Shown here: positions 10,518 to 23,904 of the stretch, one piece after another
How positions within the stretch are numbered: position 1 is the stretch's first letter
How the letters are laid out: each line of letters opens with the position of its first letter
Notes under the pieces: model-generated
What the model was told of the DNA's origin: nothing
The model's database searches: none
The model's input: only the letters and a program-made list of their open reading frames with translations
Origin: Daldinia sp. FL1419
Lineage: Eukaryota > Ascomycota > Sordariomycetes > Xylariales > Hypoxylaceae
Assembly: GCA_025201765.1 (NCBI GenBank)
Contig: MU623452.1
Location: forward strand, 1 to 64,000
Direction: 5' to 3'
Length of the DNA stretch: 64,000 nucleotides
Translations under genes and position numbers: made by a program

Positions 10518-12476
10518 CTAAGCGGAATTTGTCGATCGCCTCCAGATCATGAAGGCAGCCACTCCCGCGCAAGTTATCGCTCCGAGAGCAAGATATAGGC
10601 CCGAGCGGTCGGGCGGCGGCTCCTCGCTCTTAGGAAATGCTGTGCTGGGGTTGGTGGCAGCCTCCGCTAAGGCGACGAAGAGCTCGCCAATGCTGTGCCA
10701 TGTCACGCTCACGTGGACTGGCGTACTCATCATCAGGTTTGAAGTATATTGATCCGGTTGCAACTCGCTTCGCTGTGTTGTTTTGTCCTTATCCGCTTTT
10801 AAAGCTGTATATATGGAAGGTAGATCATCGAGTTGAGGGAACCGCTTTCGAAGGTCAACTATGTGAGAAAAGGAGTCCGGATCTGATGAATCATATGCAT
10901 AGCAAATCAAGTCGCAAGCATCTAGCCTAGCCTGATTCTCTAATATAGCAGGTTCGAGCTCTCCAAGCTCTTCTAGAATAAGGTAACATTGCTTGCCACC
11001 TTGAAGCTCTACACTGTTGACAGCTCTTCTAGGCTTTATAGTTGGATGGTATAAGTTATAGAATGGCCGATTGAGAAATGCATCCAAGAGAGACGATTTT
11101 CCAGCTTTTGCTGCGCCGATGATGTAGCAAAGAACGACGTTCCGCTCAACGCGACCGGGGCGTCTCCTCCGTTTACGGGGTTTTGTTACTTTCAAAGCTG
11201 ACGTGATGGAGTCCCTCGGATTTTGGGGCTCGAAGCCTAGATACGCAAGATATTCTAGAGTGGTCTTAGGTTCAAGGAACGTCGTCATACTCCACTGAGC
11301 AAGCCACCCCTGTAGAGTAATATGTCCGGCTTCATTGCGAACAGTGGTAGATGGGAACGACGATTCTATCCAGGAACTAGGCAAGCCAGGGGTGGGAGCA
11401 AACAGAGCATCAAGTTCTTGATCGTTTAGCCCTCCATCGTTATCTTTATCGAAAAGCAAGAAAAGATCCATGAAGAAACGGTAGCCAGCAGGGCTTAGCT
11501 CAGCGGAAGCATATTCTGGGACGTCAAGCTTAGGATGGATAAAGCTATCTTCTAAGCTCAGGCTGTCAGTATAATGATATTTCCGTAGGATTACCCATAT
11601 AGTCTCATGCCGGCCCTTTTCGGCGTATATCTTGTTGAGCTGCAGGAAGCCCCTCATGTCAACCCCTTTTGAAGTATCCGATCCAGGGACGGTCTTAGCG
11701 ATGGATAGCTTGATATTATCCAGATCCTCACTGGACAAGGGTTTCTCGAAACATTTTCCTTGGAATTCTTGGATTTCATCATCGTTTAGATAGCCGTCCT
11801 GATCCTTATCGCAGAGATAGAATATCCTCTTGAGAGCTGACATGCAGGCTGGCTTCAGATTACCCTCCTTGTAGTCGAAAAGCGGGGCAATAGGATGCGT
11901 GACGGCTTTTTGGCAGAGAAAAAAAGTTTCGTTAACATTTTGATGCTCTCTGGCACTTGCTCGTATACAGGAATCGATTTCCCTAAACTCGTTCATGACG
12001 GGTAGCATCTCGTCTTCGATAACTTGGGGAGTGGTATTATCGGTGAGGTCAGATTTGTTGGCACATAACACCACAGGGACATTTACGCCGAGGGAACGAA
12101 AATAGGGCATCCAGAAGAGGGCAACCCGCTCATAGCTATAATGGTCTGAATAGACTAGAAGGATGACGTTGGACTTCCGGATCTCCTTGCGCAGAGTATT
12201 GCGGTCTTGAGGACGCGCCGATGTATCAACGATAGTCGTGGTGACATTTTCAGGAGTACCAATGCTGGGCGGGATCGTTATCTGAGGCAGAACGGGTTGA
12301 ATTTTGTTGGTTACGAAGACATCCTTGACAAGAGATGCGATGAGACTTGATTTGCCGGTCCCTTCATCTCCGCAGACGCAAACACGTACTGCAAAGACAG
12401 CGATATCGTCAATTATCCGTAGTCGCAACTGATGGGATAGGAAAGGGGGTCATTGGAATCGCATACCTGTCGCCAT
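10518..12476 (-). CDS. gem1: Mitochondrial Rho GTPase Miro/Gem1
   Basis: Tail-anchored outer-mitochondrial-membrane GTPase that controls mitochondrial shape, transport and ER contacts. Two exons: 12476-12467 (only ten coding bases, ATG GCG ACA G) and 12388-10518, with a 78-nt intron at 12466-12389. Splicing gives MATVRVCVCGDEGTGKSSL, the expected Miro start; the protein is 626 residues. Domains in order: GTPase 1 with P-loop GDEGTGKSS (residues 10-18) and NKSD; EF-hand 1 (DKDQDGYLNDDE, about residue 200); EF-hand 2 (DKDNDGGLNDQE, about residue 320); GTPase 2 with P-loop GAAKAGKSS (about 435); and a C-terminal membrane anchor (LGAITCAGVAAFMIW) followed by a short basic tail. All signature elements are intact and the length is normal for the family. 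Confidence 0.96.
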
Positions 12477-14125
12477 ACTGGTCAAGAAGCAAGGAATCCA
12501 GCAAATTGGAGGTCCGCTGTTATGATGCCATTCGTCGCAAAGCTAGCCAGAATGATATATACTGAGGATGTTGAAGCTGATTTAAATAACTAAAGAGCAA
12601 GAAGCGAGAAAGGACTGGAGCCTAGCAGAGACCGTCCGGACTTGTCTGGCTCGCTATACGATAATCGGGAGGCGTAGTGTTGATCTTGTCTCTATTTTCG
12701 TCAACAGGAGAGAAGATTGTTTAAGTGGATTGATCGTATTTGGACCCTATTCGGCACGGATCTTTGTTAGGTTGCGGAATGAATGGGTTCAACTGGAATC
12801 GAGTGGATGCGAATGCCAGGTACATATTCTGGTTCAGCTTTTTTGAAATGACGATTATCCGATTGATTAGAATAGGGTACGTACCTCTTAGTACCGATAT
12901 AAAGTTTGGTTTCGCAGGTCTACTATGTACATACGTACAAATTCGCGATCAATACCCAATATAAGACATTAACTAATGGGAGTAGAACAATGGGTATTCG
13001 AGATAATAAATGAAACTCACAGGCATATACCTACATGTAGGTACCTATTGTCTAAGATGTACCTTTCAATTTCGAATTTATTAATTTTGCCAAAATGTAA
13101 ACACGATGAAAACGACTGTAAACGCTGTTGCGTTTGATTTGCCTCAACTGATAACTAATCGATAAGAGGTATCCTAGACGAATATCATCTATATGACTTG
13201 TTCTATTACAGGAGGGCGAATGCAGCCCTTGAAAAGGTACCTACATCATATTAGGTACACTACATACCCGGGCCGTGGACATCTGCATATTCCTCCACTA
13301 TAAGATACCTAGATCTCCCGAAGAATTGGTTAAGCACTGGGCATCTACCGTCGACCACCGATTTGACGTTTCCAAGGTTCTATTTCTGGGTAGATACCCG
13401 TGGACGTTACGTCTTGTGTCTACGGGCATGTACTTACTAGGTTAAAGAAGTAACCAAAAAAGCCACGCGAATTATAGGTAGATAGCTACCCACCTAACCT
13501 AGCACCTGCTCGGGTTTGTTCGGGGTAGTTTTAAAAATTAAGGTCGTTCAGGTTTTACCTTCCCCTCATCAAATCCCCATGATCATAGGTAATGCCTTAA
13601 GCTTGTTAAAGTACATAGGTACCTACTGCAAATTACCCCACGTCAAACTTCCCGAGCGTCGCAATACCCCTGTTTACTTGGATAGCCTGACCCTGAAGCT
13701 TCCCGACATGGGAGTTGTTCCTGTCGATTCGGAAATACGCAACTACACCTTCAGCTTCAACCACCTTCTCTCATTTACATACATTTTACACCCTTGGATA
13801 CCTTTTTACTTATTTCTTCAACTATTCAATCTGGTTATAGCAAAAAAGGTCGCTTCAATACACATACAAGTTTCATACTATCTTAGACGCGCTTACATAG
13901 ACGTTATATACGATTTGACGTAGCTTTGCGTCTTAATCCAAGTCAACGAATACTCCAATTTCATTATTCGCTTTTACTTGATCCGTTTAGCAAAAGGCCT
14001 CTCTTTATTAGAACTGGCGATTCGGATTGTACTATATATATCACTCCGTTACTGCCACCACCGCCACCGCCGTCATCACCGAGGACTCCTCTGTCTGAGT
14101 AATCAGTGTCTGGTAAACCCTCGTC
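12477..14125. other. Divergent promoter region gem1/creC
   Basis: Shared upstream region of gem1 (-) and creC (+), 1.65 kb. The right third is pyrimidine-rich, consistent with a long creC leader. GTAGGTACC and ACCTACATG-like short motifs recur (about 13028-13045, 13237-13262 and 13616-13624). A 135-codon frame at 13516-13923 has no family resemblance and I do not call it a gene. Confidence 0.5.
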
Positions 14126-16330
14126 ATGTTGTAAGTCTTCCCCGTATCGCGCTCTATGCCTGCGTTTCTGCCGTATTCGGGAAGCTAACAGAGTCCATAT
14201 CTTTTCTTGAAAGTAGTGTGCTACCGCCTCCGCCTAGGTATCCGACGCAGGCAGCGTATAATGCCGCTGTTGCTGCTGGCCATGCCACACCCATGATCGA
14301 GACGAATAATATCTTGTCAAACCCCGAAGACCAATTCATCGCTGGAGAAGGTATGCTAGGGAGAGAGAGAGATTGTATGAAGACGGCGCTGAGACTATTA
14401 AATAGGAACATACGTACTTAAAGAAGATCTTCTCCTTGCGACACCACCACCCCATCCGTCGGAAGCCCCAGTTGTTAACCCCAATCCGCTGGCGACGACA
14501 CCACAACCAGCCACAACTGGGACAAAGATTTCGCTCCTTAGTCTAGAATCTCGAACACCACCCCCAGCCCTCTTTAAGTTGACCCCGACGACTACAACGT
14601 TGTCGCCGAGTATTGCCGAACACCCAAGCGAAGGGCGCTATTCCAATGATGCTAAACTGAGTAGCGATGGCGAGGGAAGAGGCACGTCCATGAGCGATGG
14701 AGGGCCGTCGACATCGGCTACGGCGATTTCGGCACCAGCGTTCGGCGATGGCAATGCGCTACTTGCGCCGGAGAGGACTAAGGACCCCAATAAGCGACGC
14801 AAACCCAAGAATAACATGACTAAGAGTAATTCTTCTTTCATATCGCGAGTTATCATCAACGAAGCTTTCTCGAAAAAGCTCGCGGATCGGCCGAGCGATG
14901 GGCTGTTTGCTTTTGCCAACATCAATCGGGCTTTCCAGTGGCTTGATCTATCGTCTCCTACGAAAGCCGATTACCTAACTAAAATTTTATTTACAAAGGC
15001 GCATTGCTTAAGTCATGACGTTAACCTGGTTACGAAGAATTCGAGCCATATCGATCTCATCATGGGCTTCTCAACTGGCGAGATCATATGGTGGGAACCC
15101 CTATCTCAGCGATACACGAGACTAAATAAGAATGTAAGAATTTATATCTCCTTGGTCGATAATTTAGCTAACGAGCTGTAGGGCGTTATCAACAAGACAC
15201 CGGTTTCGCAAATCCGCTGGATTCCTGGAGCGGAGAATTTATTCCTCGCAGCGCATATGGATGGATCGTTGGTTGTCTATGATAAAGAGAAAGAAGATGC
15301 TATCTTTAACCCTGATGAGGAAGAGGCCAAGTCTAACGGGGATGTTGCAACTCCAAAAGTGGTTAATCATTTTAAAGCGATCAATGTGTTGAAATCGGTA
15401 CATTCTAAGAATCAGAAAAGTAACCCTGTAGCTGTTTGGAAATTATCAAACCAGCGGATCAATGCCTTCGAATTTTCCCCCAACAACCGCCACCTCGCGG
15501 TCGTATCGGAGGATGGCACGATGCGCATCGTTGACTATCTCAAGGAAGAGTGAGTGATAAAGACATCGATCCTCACAATTCTGACGGAATAATTAACAAA
15601 CTTATAGGCTTCTTGGACTGTATAATTCGTATTATGGCGGGTTCACATGCGTATGTTGGTCGCCGGACGGAAAGTATGTCCTAACTGGAGGGCAAGACGA
15701 TTTGATCTCGATCTGGTGTCCTTCGGAAACGTCACTCATAGCACGATGTCAAGGTCATCAATCATGGGTTACATCTGTCGCATTTGATCCTTGGAGATGT
15801 GATGAGCGGAACTACCGCTTTGGTAGCGTAGGCGAGGACTGTAGATTATGTCTTTGGGATTTTAATGTCGGAATGTTGCATAAACCAAAGGCAGTGCGTC
15901 TATTACCCCGGAATGCTACAGATTCACATGCTGACATAGTCGCAGACTACCAGCCGACAGCGCACCTCTATCTCATCTCGACTACCCATATTGCAGCGTG
16001 CTGAGACTCAAGGCACATCGACTAGTAGGTTACGGTCAGATTCTATTGTCTCGGGACCGGATGCCGAGGAAAATACGATTGAACACCCCGTCGAACCACG
16101 ATCAAGAACAGCAATACTCCCCCCCGTATTGACCAAGATAGCCGATAAGCATCCTTTAAGCTGGATAGAATTCACCGAGGACGCTATTATGACGAGCTGT
16201 AAGACGGGTGAGTGCATCCAACTATTCACGGCGAAACCTACGTCAAACGCATTACTGATAGAAATCGTTTTTAGGTCACATTAGAACTTGGAGTCGGCCG
16301 TCGGACTCCATAGCTCAAGCAGACTCGTGA
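14126..16330 (+). CDS. creC: WD40 protein CreC (catabolite repression)
   Basis: WD40-repeat partner of the CreB deubiquitinase in carbon catabolite repression, related to WDR20/DMWD. Seven exons: 14126-14130, 14217-14350, 14406-15133, 15182-15549, 15608-15893, 15997-16207 and 16275-16330. The introns are 86, 55, 48, 58, 103 and 67 nt. The protein is 595 residues. It starts MFVLPPPPRYP, the family start, split by an intron after five coding bases. A Pro/Ser-rich N-terminus and the conserved KRRKPKNNMTKSNSSF block come next. The WD40 repeats follow, from about residue 180 to the end (FANINRAFQWLDLSSPTK, HMDGSLVVYDKEKEDA, GGQDDLISIWCPSE, GSVGEDCRLCLWDF). The last exon supplies GHIRTWSRPSDS. The boundary at 15893/15997 is the least certain. 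Confidence 0.93.
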
Positions 16331-17669
16331 TATATCAAAAAGGAAATTCTATTGCTAAATCCCGCCAAGAAAACAAACCCTAGCCGATATTTGGCGTCTA
16401 TAAGTAATTCGTTTAATCAAACTCTTGCAAGTGGCGGTTTCGAAGCGGGAACGCGCATTGTTGTTAGTCACAAACGAGCGCAAATTTTGTAGACATATCA
16501 TAAAAAGGGAAGAAGGAGAAAAAAAAAAAAGAAAAAAAAAACCCTTCAAAGTGCAGATGGGGCGATGCTACGATAAGAGACCACCAACAAAACGTCAAAA
16601 ATCTGCATGCTGCCGCTTCCCGCCCGGAAGAGTCGCCCGGTGGCTTTTCGGTGTAAGTGTGGGACCCCGGCAGTTCTCAAACAAAGAGTGGATAAGAGAT
16701 CAAAGTAGGCAAGGTGGTTGAGTCGTGTCAGAGGTCCTACTGCAACTACATACCTATGTATGATGCGCATGAAAAGGGCGGCGAGGTTTGATTCTCTGGC
16801 AAAGGGGAAAGGAAAGGGAAAAGGGAAATGAAGAAGAAGAAACAGGAGTGTCTGTGATTGCTACGGTGCAGTACGACTGGGAGGTCGATACGCGAGAGAT
16901 CTACATCTATAGTGTGACGGAATGACTAGATGAGGAAACCCGCTTGCGCGTATCATCACAGATGTCAGAATGCATTCTTATATGAGGCTCCTTCCTACGC
17001 GGCATACATATAATATATCGTATGCAAGGTGCTAATAAACAAGCTTACAAGCATGTGAAAGGGAAGTTTGGTTTTTATTATGAAATCCTGATGCGGACTT
17101 GTTCTTATCTTGGACGCTACCTACCTACCTACATACATACCATACCTAGGTACAGTACATACATGCATCCCGTAGCCAACCAGGTTCGAGTTCAGCTAAG
17201 CTAGCACAGCATACCTACGCAGCATGGTACGCAGCATGGTATTGTACCTAAGCTATGTAGCTCGTGCAGGGAGCGGTGGAGTTGGTTGGCTAGGGCCTTT
17301 GACACGGCGCGTGAAAGCTGCCCGGCACCGGTACACCTCCTTTCTGCGCGGCGCCCGCGTCTAGACCGCGCCTAAAAGAGCCTCAACAAGGTTTTGCGAC
17401 TCGTCCATTATCATTCGGCCCTTCAGATCCCGGTCCCGGCAGACCATGAACTAAGTGAATCGTGTTATACTATGTACTGGCAGCTAATCTGGCAGCTAAA
17501 CTGGTAGACTGGTAGGGCTAACAGATGAACCGGAAACACAGCGGCTGAGGTTTAGCCCCGAAATGGGCAATCCGTCGATACGGCCAGAAGAGCCCAAGCA
17601 CCAAATCACGTCGCGCACGGATAGATAGGTTGCCGAGTGTGGATTTGTTTTATCTCTTGGTCTCCTTTT

Positions 17670-17709
17670 GGTCTCGTCTTGGTCTCGTCTTGGTCTCGTC
17701 TTGGTCTCT
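17670..17709. repeat. 11-bp minisatellite
   Basis: Almost four head-to-tail copies of GGTCTCGTCTT. No gene is affected. Confidence 0.8.
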
Positions 17710-18498
17710 TATACTACTACTGGTGTATGTAGCGACGATGGAATTCAGGCCAGGCACGGCACAGCACAACATGAATATTAATACGTGCCCCCCACGTGGT
17801 ATCGAAGGATGGGATGTTTTAGAATGGATATCTAGAAAAGCCAGGGATATTTTAAAGTTATCCACGCAAGCAGCAGGCCACGGTAGCCTCCTACAACTTG
17901 ATGAGACCGTGATCCACTTAGTCGCCATAGTACTAGTCGTCGTAGGGCTCAGCACTAGTTTGGCCCGCCAGCCCGCCTGGGCACCCTAAACGATTCGCAT
18001 TGGGTATCTTGTTTAGTGTAAAAGCGCTTCGTCCGTGGTCCCATTGTACTATATCGGGAAAAACCGCGTTGGGCTACCCTGGGAGCTATCACCGACGTAG
18101 ATAAACAGAACGGATCCCTTGCGTTAACAACGAAATCAAGACCCAACAGATATAATCCATGACGATCGAAATAGCCTCCTCAAAAGACCAGCCTCTTTAT
18201 CGTGAGTAATCAATGACACTGTCATCGTACGTATTCCAATGGTGCGATGGTCCAATATCGTTAGGGTTGGGCAGGGACCCGCTCACCTTGAGCGAAATAC
18301 CCTCATTCAAAACCTACCTACCTAGCCTAAGGTATCGGAATGTATGGGAATATAATCCCGCGTGACACCATACGCGTAACGACAGCCAAAACGTAGATAA
18401 GGTTCAGCCCTGGAGACATCAAAGACAATTAATTAGCAGATGGCCTTTGCTATCGTCAGCCGATGTACTCTTGAGAACCTGATCGAAAGAGAATGTGA

Positions 18499-18516
18499 CC
18501 CCCCCCCCCCCCCCCA
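18499..18516. repeat. Poly-C tract
   Basis: Eighteen consecutive C residues, followed at once by two ACCTAGGTA palindromes. Confidence 0.85.
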
Positions 18517-21500
18517 CCTAGGTAGCCACCTAGGTAAGGTTGATAGGGTTTGTAAGGTTTAACACAGGTACATACTTAAATGCAGATAGGGGCCTGTTAT
18601 GTATTTGACACCGCCAATGTTGCTGAGAAGTTTCGACGCTTAACGTTAGTCTTTCACATGCCAAGGTCTTGATTGATGCCGTTAGTAGGGGATATGTTGA
18701 GATGCAAACGGATGGGGCAGAGACCTTTTTCTTCTTTTTTTCTAATCAGCTCGGCAAATTAGGAATAAACAATAGCTAGTTACCATTGTATAAGTATAGG
18801 TATGTATGTAGTTATTCGTAGTATATACCGTACCTACATGTAGGCACCTAGGTTAAGCTGTAAGTGCACCTACCAACACGTATCCATGTATGTATGCTGC
18901 AATGTACATATTGATAGTGTTAGACGTTAATAGTAGCCAAGCTTTATCTAGTGCTTAGCTGAGTCTCGTCTTAGCTCAATGCGAAGAATTAAAGCTCTAG
19001 CTCTAGATTTGGCTTTGAGATTACTGGTTTAGCGAGTCCGATTAATAGTAGTCGGCCAATTATGGCTCGACCTCCGTAATTCGCTACGTATACGTCGAAT
19101 AACTGCACGGGTTGATGGAAAACCGGCCGATTATAAATAGGACAGCTTAGGTGAGACGTGGTTTATATGAACGGTATAATTTGATGCCGTCGTAACTTAT
19201 TAGTCCAGACCTCAGTCAGAGCCAGGGTGGTGGTTAAGTGCCCGTCGTAGACCTCGGTAGCTGTTATGCTGATTGTTTCGGTACAGCGGTTGTTTGTTTG
19301 GCCGAGTGTCATGTTGGTATTAAAGACCCGGAAAAGAGTCAGGGTAATAACGAAAAATGCTAAAGCAACGAAGGGTAGGTAGAAAATAGCCTCCAGGAAC
19401 CATGCATAACAAGGTCGCAGTCCGCTGAGCCAATCCAGCTTGGCGCATGGATCCGCAATTTTCTGATCATGTCAGGAATAAGCCACCCGCAGCCAGATAT
19501 AGAACGATCTAGAGAGATCGTGATCCTCATGAGGCGGTGACTTTTATCGGTATTCACCGCCAAGCCTAACAAACGGATCTTGTACTGAGATGCCGAATCG
19601 GAGTTTCACCCCCACGGAAACTCGTGGATAATTCGGTAGAGACACGCCTTTTGGGATGTAAATGAATTTATTTCCCATTTCGGAGGGTTTCTTTTTTTCG
19701 GCTGACGTTTGCTAGGTGAGCAGCGATATCAGGAGACCAATATTGGATATTCCGTATTTCTCAATTGTACAATAGTTGTACCGCAGGTCAGCTCCGCCCG
19801 TGGGCGCAAGCCTAGGCTGGAGAAGTTGGAGGTGGCATGCATAATGGCGGAATGGCTGCTGCAATAGGAGACGCGGAGAGCCTGGAGCTGAGGAGTAAGG
19901 AGCAAAAGAAATCATATGAAGGGGAATACATATGCGGGTGTTGCAGACGAACGAACGCAACTCCGCACGGCACAACACACCACGATGCGGTCATTCCTGA
20001 TGATTTAAACAAGGTCTGGGTCCTTGAATATAATACGCACACGTGGGGATTCCTGGGATACCTAGGTATCATGTAGTGTAGGTAGGTATGTAGGTACGTG
20101 TATAGGCAGGTGTAGATATCTGTTTATCAAGATACTTGATATACTCGATATACTTGATATACTTGATATACTTTACCCAGATAGTCAACACGAAGGGCTC
20201 AGGCCTCGGGGTCTCGAGGTTGATCTCTAACAGGTTGCATAGACAAGTTCGTCTTCCGTAAAACTCAAATGGTAGGAGAGCCGGGCAATTTAAATACATG
20301 CAAGTGATGATGATATTGCAACACATATAGTATATAAGTGGTGGCTTTGGTGACGATCATTCCACCATCTCCTATCTTTTCATCCCCAGAGATGGCGAAG
20401 ATGGACAATGAAATAGAACCAATACATGTAATTGGGTTCGTAGAAGCGACGGGAATAGGTCGAATACATCAAAATGTGTATCATGTAACATAAAAGGTAG
20501 CGGTCCGTTGAATAATCGACGACTTTCCAAGGCTGCTCTTACCCTATCAAATCCATCAAACCTTCTACCGCGTGACTCGCACACCACGAAACGATTTTTG
20601 AGTCTGCACCTACATATGTACATACATGCCCATATGGAAGTATGTGCGCACATGTAACTATGTACAGATATGTAGCAAGCGGCGTGCTCCACCTATGAGT
20701 GCGACCGACCGATATCAAGTTCTGAAGGAGACCCACCTGACTAGGGACCAGCACACCAAAATTTCTGACGGTGGTAACCCCCTTTGAAAAAAAAAACAAC
20801 CCCGAAAAATTTTAAGACGAAAAAAATAAGGAAATAAGAGAAAATTTGGCATAGGAAAAAGGTGAAGGTGATACACAGCCGCCTCACAAGGTGGGGTTCC
20901 TTCTTCGCTTCCACCATTGCGGCCCATGCTTCCATGATCCATTACACTGCATGTACCTACGTATATTTATGTATTAAGATATAGGTAGTTACATGCATGT
21001 AACTATGTAAATATGTATTAGTTTCTCTATTTTCTCTTTCATGATCTACCACAAGCGTAGATCCCGGCCGGCTATCACCGTCTCTAAACCCAGCCGATCC
21101 CAGGTCCAGCCAAGTTCCATTTTTGCCCCTGGCAATCGAAGGTTCATGGTTGCTTGAGACCCTCTTGACCCTCTAGTCTTCTAACCGTACGAAGTCTCTT
21201 GACTGGTCAATATGCAACACTGGGCATGAGAGAGAGGGAAAAACCTGCCCACGAGCTAGAAAAATGGGACGAGTTGTCCGACGGCGGCGGCGGAATTATC
21301 CTCAGGGTTTTTTTTTTTCTCTTTACTGGGTTACCACTGGTCACTACATCCAAGTCCATACTGGTTACTTACTGGTCACCTTGTCGCTACCGGCTGATGA
21401 CTTTTGATTTGGTTTGGTTCCCGTCACCAGAAAAAAAAAAAAACCGACTGAAGAAAAAGAAAACTACTGTTACAATTTCCAGTCCCTCCCGTCCGTACCA

Positions 21501-21905
21501 GTCCCTATTTGATCAGACCTGACCCATCCTCAAAGAGAGAAAAAATAAATAAAACGCCGATGTCAAGGGGACTTGGATATAACTAAAAGTAGTAGTACCC
21601 ACACGCTAGGAATCTCTCCTCGTATCTTTGTGTCATACATGTCCCTGCGAGCTGCGAGCTGTCCCATGCTCTTTGTTAACTACTAAGAACTAAGGACGCT
21701 AGAACAGCTTGTCTCTATTGTTTCGATTATACTCCTTTTAATAATCCTGACTCGCCCATCAACGTCTTCTCTGATTTTACTCATGACCAACCATCACCAC
21801 TTACCGTTCCCATTTCGTGGACGAAACCCATTGGCAAGCTCTGCACAGAGTGCAGGCGTCACTCCCAAAGCATTAATACACGCCGTCGAGTCGGCCGAAT
21901 TAAAA

Positions 21906-23904
21906 ATGCCTTCTTTTAATCCTTTCACTTCGGTGGCTAGCCGAAACGTCTGCACCTTATTTGAGATACGGTAAGCTGAGCAGTTTGACATCAAAGAAAA
22001 TTTAAGTTCTACTCGACAACATCTTACTGAGAATTCGCCACAGTCTCGAGAATGATTTTATCGTCTTTCGTGGAAACGAACATGAAGCTTCCGGTCAGCT
22101 ATTAAAAGGCGTTCTGGTCTTATGTTTAAGGGAACCCTTGAAAGTTGAAGATGTTCACTTGCGGCTGATGGGTAGCTGCCGTGTGGCTTGGGTTGACGGA
22201 AAACAAACGCCGTCTGGTATTCACAACCAGAAAATGGACAGGACCACCACGATCTTGAGACATACTTGGCCGCCTTTCGTAGGCCAGACGACACACCACA
22301 ACACTTTAGCCCCTGGAAACTATGAGTGGCCGTTTGAGTATCTACTACCTGGGGATACGGCAGAGAGCGTCGAAGGACTCTACCAGACTGGTATTACCTA
22401 CGTCTTAAAGGCCACCATCTCGAGGGGAAAGTTGGCCAAGAATATACACGCCTTTAAGCGATTCCGAATTATTCGAACACTAGAGCCTGCTGCACTCGAA
22501 TTCAATCACGCAATGAGCGTAGAGAACATATGGCCCAACAAGATTGAGTACTCGGTGGTTATCCCACAAAAAGCCGTCGTCTTTGGTAGCAACATCCCCC
22601 TAGAGATGCGATTTACTCCTCTTCTAAAGGGACTAGAAATGGGCGTCATCACAGTCAAGCTTATTGAAGTCCAAGAATTCAGTGTGCAGAGCTACCAAGT
22701 TCCGATTAGAACATACAAGCATGATCGTGATGTTACATCATGGAATCTCGAAGTCACCCGCGAACAGCATTGGCATGACAACATCGAAGAGACTGGCCAA
22801 GAAGGATGGGTTGTTCACAGGGAATTGCCTCTGCCCAAACGTCTAAGCAGATGTATTCAAGACTGCTCAGTTCACGGCATTAAGATTCGACACAAGCTTA
22901 AGCTCACAGTTGGGTTGCAAAACCCCGACGGTCACATTTCTGAGGTATGATTTTACGCCCATCTCCGATTTTCAAGGATACGTTTGTGCTAACGATACGA
23001 TTAGCTCCGGGCATCATTACCAATAACCATATTTATCTCGCCAAATATGCCTCTGGACGAAGAAGGCAACCTTGTTTCTCAGGCGCCTGAAACCCCTAGC
23101 GAAGTAAACGAAACCGATTCCTCAGTAATGGCTCCCCCGGGCTACGGAATGCACGTATTAGACCAATTGTACGAAGACGTCGATCCGAGCGGATTTATGA
23201 CCCCCGGTATCCACAGCGGCCTTAACAGTCCGTTCTACGCACAATCTCGGGCGGGTTCGACGGAAAATTTAGCGGCCATGGCTCATGCTATAGCGGTTCC
23301 GCCTGCGGTTTTGTCTTCCAGATTACAGAATGTCTCTCTCGATGAATCTCGGAGAAATGAATCTTACATTTCTACCGGATCTGGCTCAGGAGCAACCACT
23401 CCGTTTAATCACCCACATGATAACGAGCACGCCCAGGCTGGGGATTCATCACAAGTGCATTCAGCACAGCTGTCACGACAGACAAGCGAGGAGGATCATC
23501 CGAATCCTGCAGGGGGTCATCACACTCCACCTGAGCATACAGAGTTTTTGGACATGGAGCAGTTGAGCAAAGTGCCAAGTTATGCAACGGCAACCAGAGC
23601 ACCGCTGCCAAGGTCGCAAAGCTATTCAGGTGCGATGGTCCTTCCCGATTATCAGACCGCGACGAGTGCGCCGGGTTCTCCAACACGGATAGTAGTAAAT
23701 GACCCCATGGCGACTATGGCAACTATTGTAGAGGCCCCACCAGCTCGAGTTGTAGTGTCAAGCACTCGATCGAGGAGCGCATCGAGGACTAGGCAGACCA
23801 ATCGGCATTCGATAGGAGGATTCAGTTTTTTCCCCAGTCACACATCTGTAGGGGGTACTGATGGCGAGCGACGACTACGACTCATCCAAGGCAGAAGTGG
23901 CTAG
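21906..23904 (+). CDS. creD: Arrestin-related adaptor CreD
   Basis: Arrestin-like adaptor that recruits the HECT ubiquitin ligase HulA (Rsp5/Nedd4 type) to permeases in carbon catabolite regulation. Three exons: 21906-21970, 22044-22944 and 23005-23904, with introns of 73 and 60 nt; 621 residues. I start at MPSFNPFTS (21906), matching the family as I recall it; an upstream in-frame ATG at 21783 would add 41 residues. Arrestin N- and C-domains span about residues 15-345, including RIIRTLEPAALEF, MSVENIWPNKIEYS and HGIKIRHKLKLTV. The Ser/Pro-rich tail has a PPGY motif about 390 residues in and an LPDY motif further on, the PxY type bound by WW domains of the ligase. creC lies 5.6 kb upstream on the same strand. 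Confidence 0.93.

Larger units (their letters stand above)
16331..21905. other. Large gene-poor interval between creC and creD
   Basis: About 5.6 kb without a recognisable protein. Frames of 60-120 codons exist (for example 17630-17989 and 19837-20076), but none resembles a known family and several are low-complexity. It contains purine-rich tracts (16500-16545, 16795-16840), a minisatellite (17670-17709), a C run (18499-18516) and TATACTTGA repeats near 20130-20170. The last kilobase is probably the creD promoter and leader. Fast-evolving or multi-exon genes could be hidden here. Confidence 0.45.

Noticed and set aside
10549..10930. Plus-strand open frames over the gem1 3' half
   Set aside because: Shadow of the well-supported minus-strand Miro gene; no family resemblance.
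13516..13923. 135-codon frame upstream of creC
   Set aside because: Does not begin with ATG, has no family resemblance, and lies in the pyrimidine-rich promoter/leader region.
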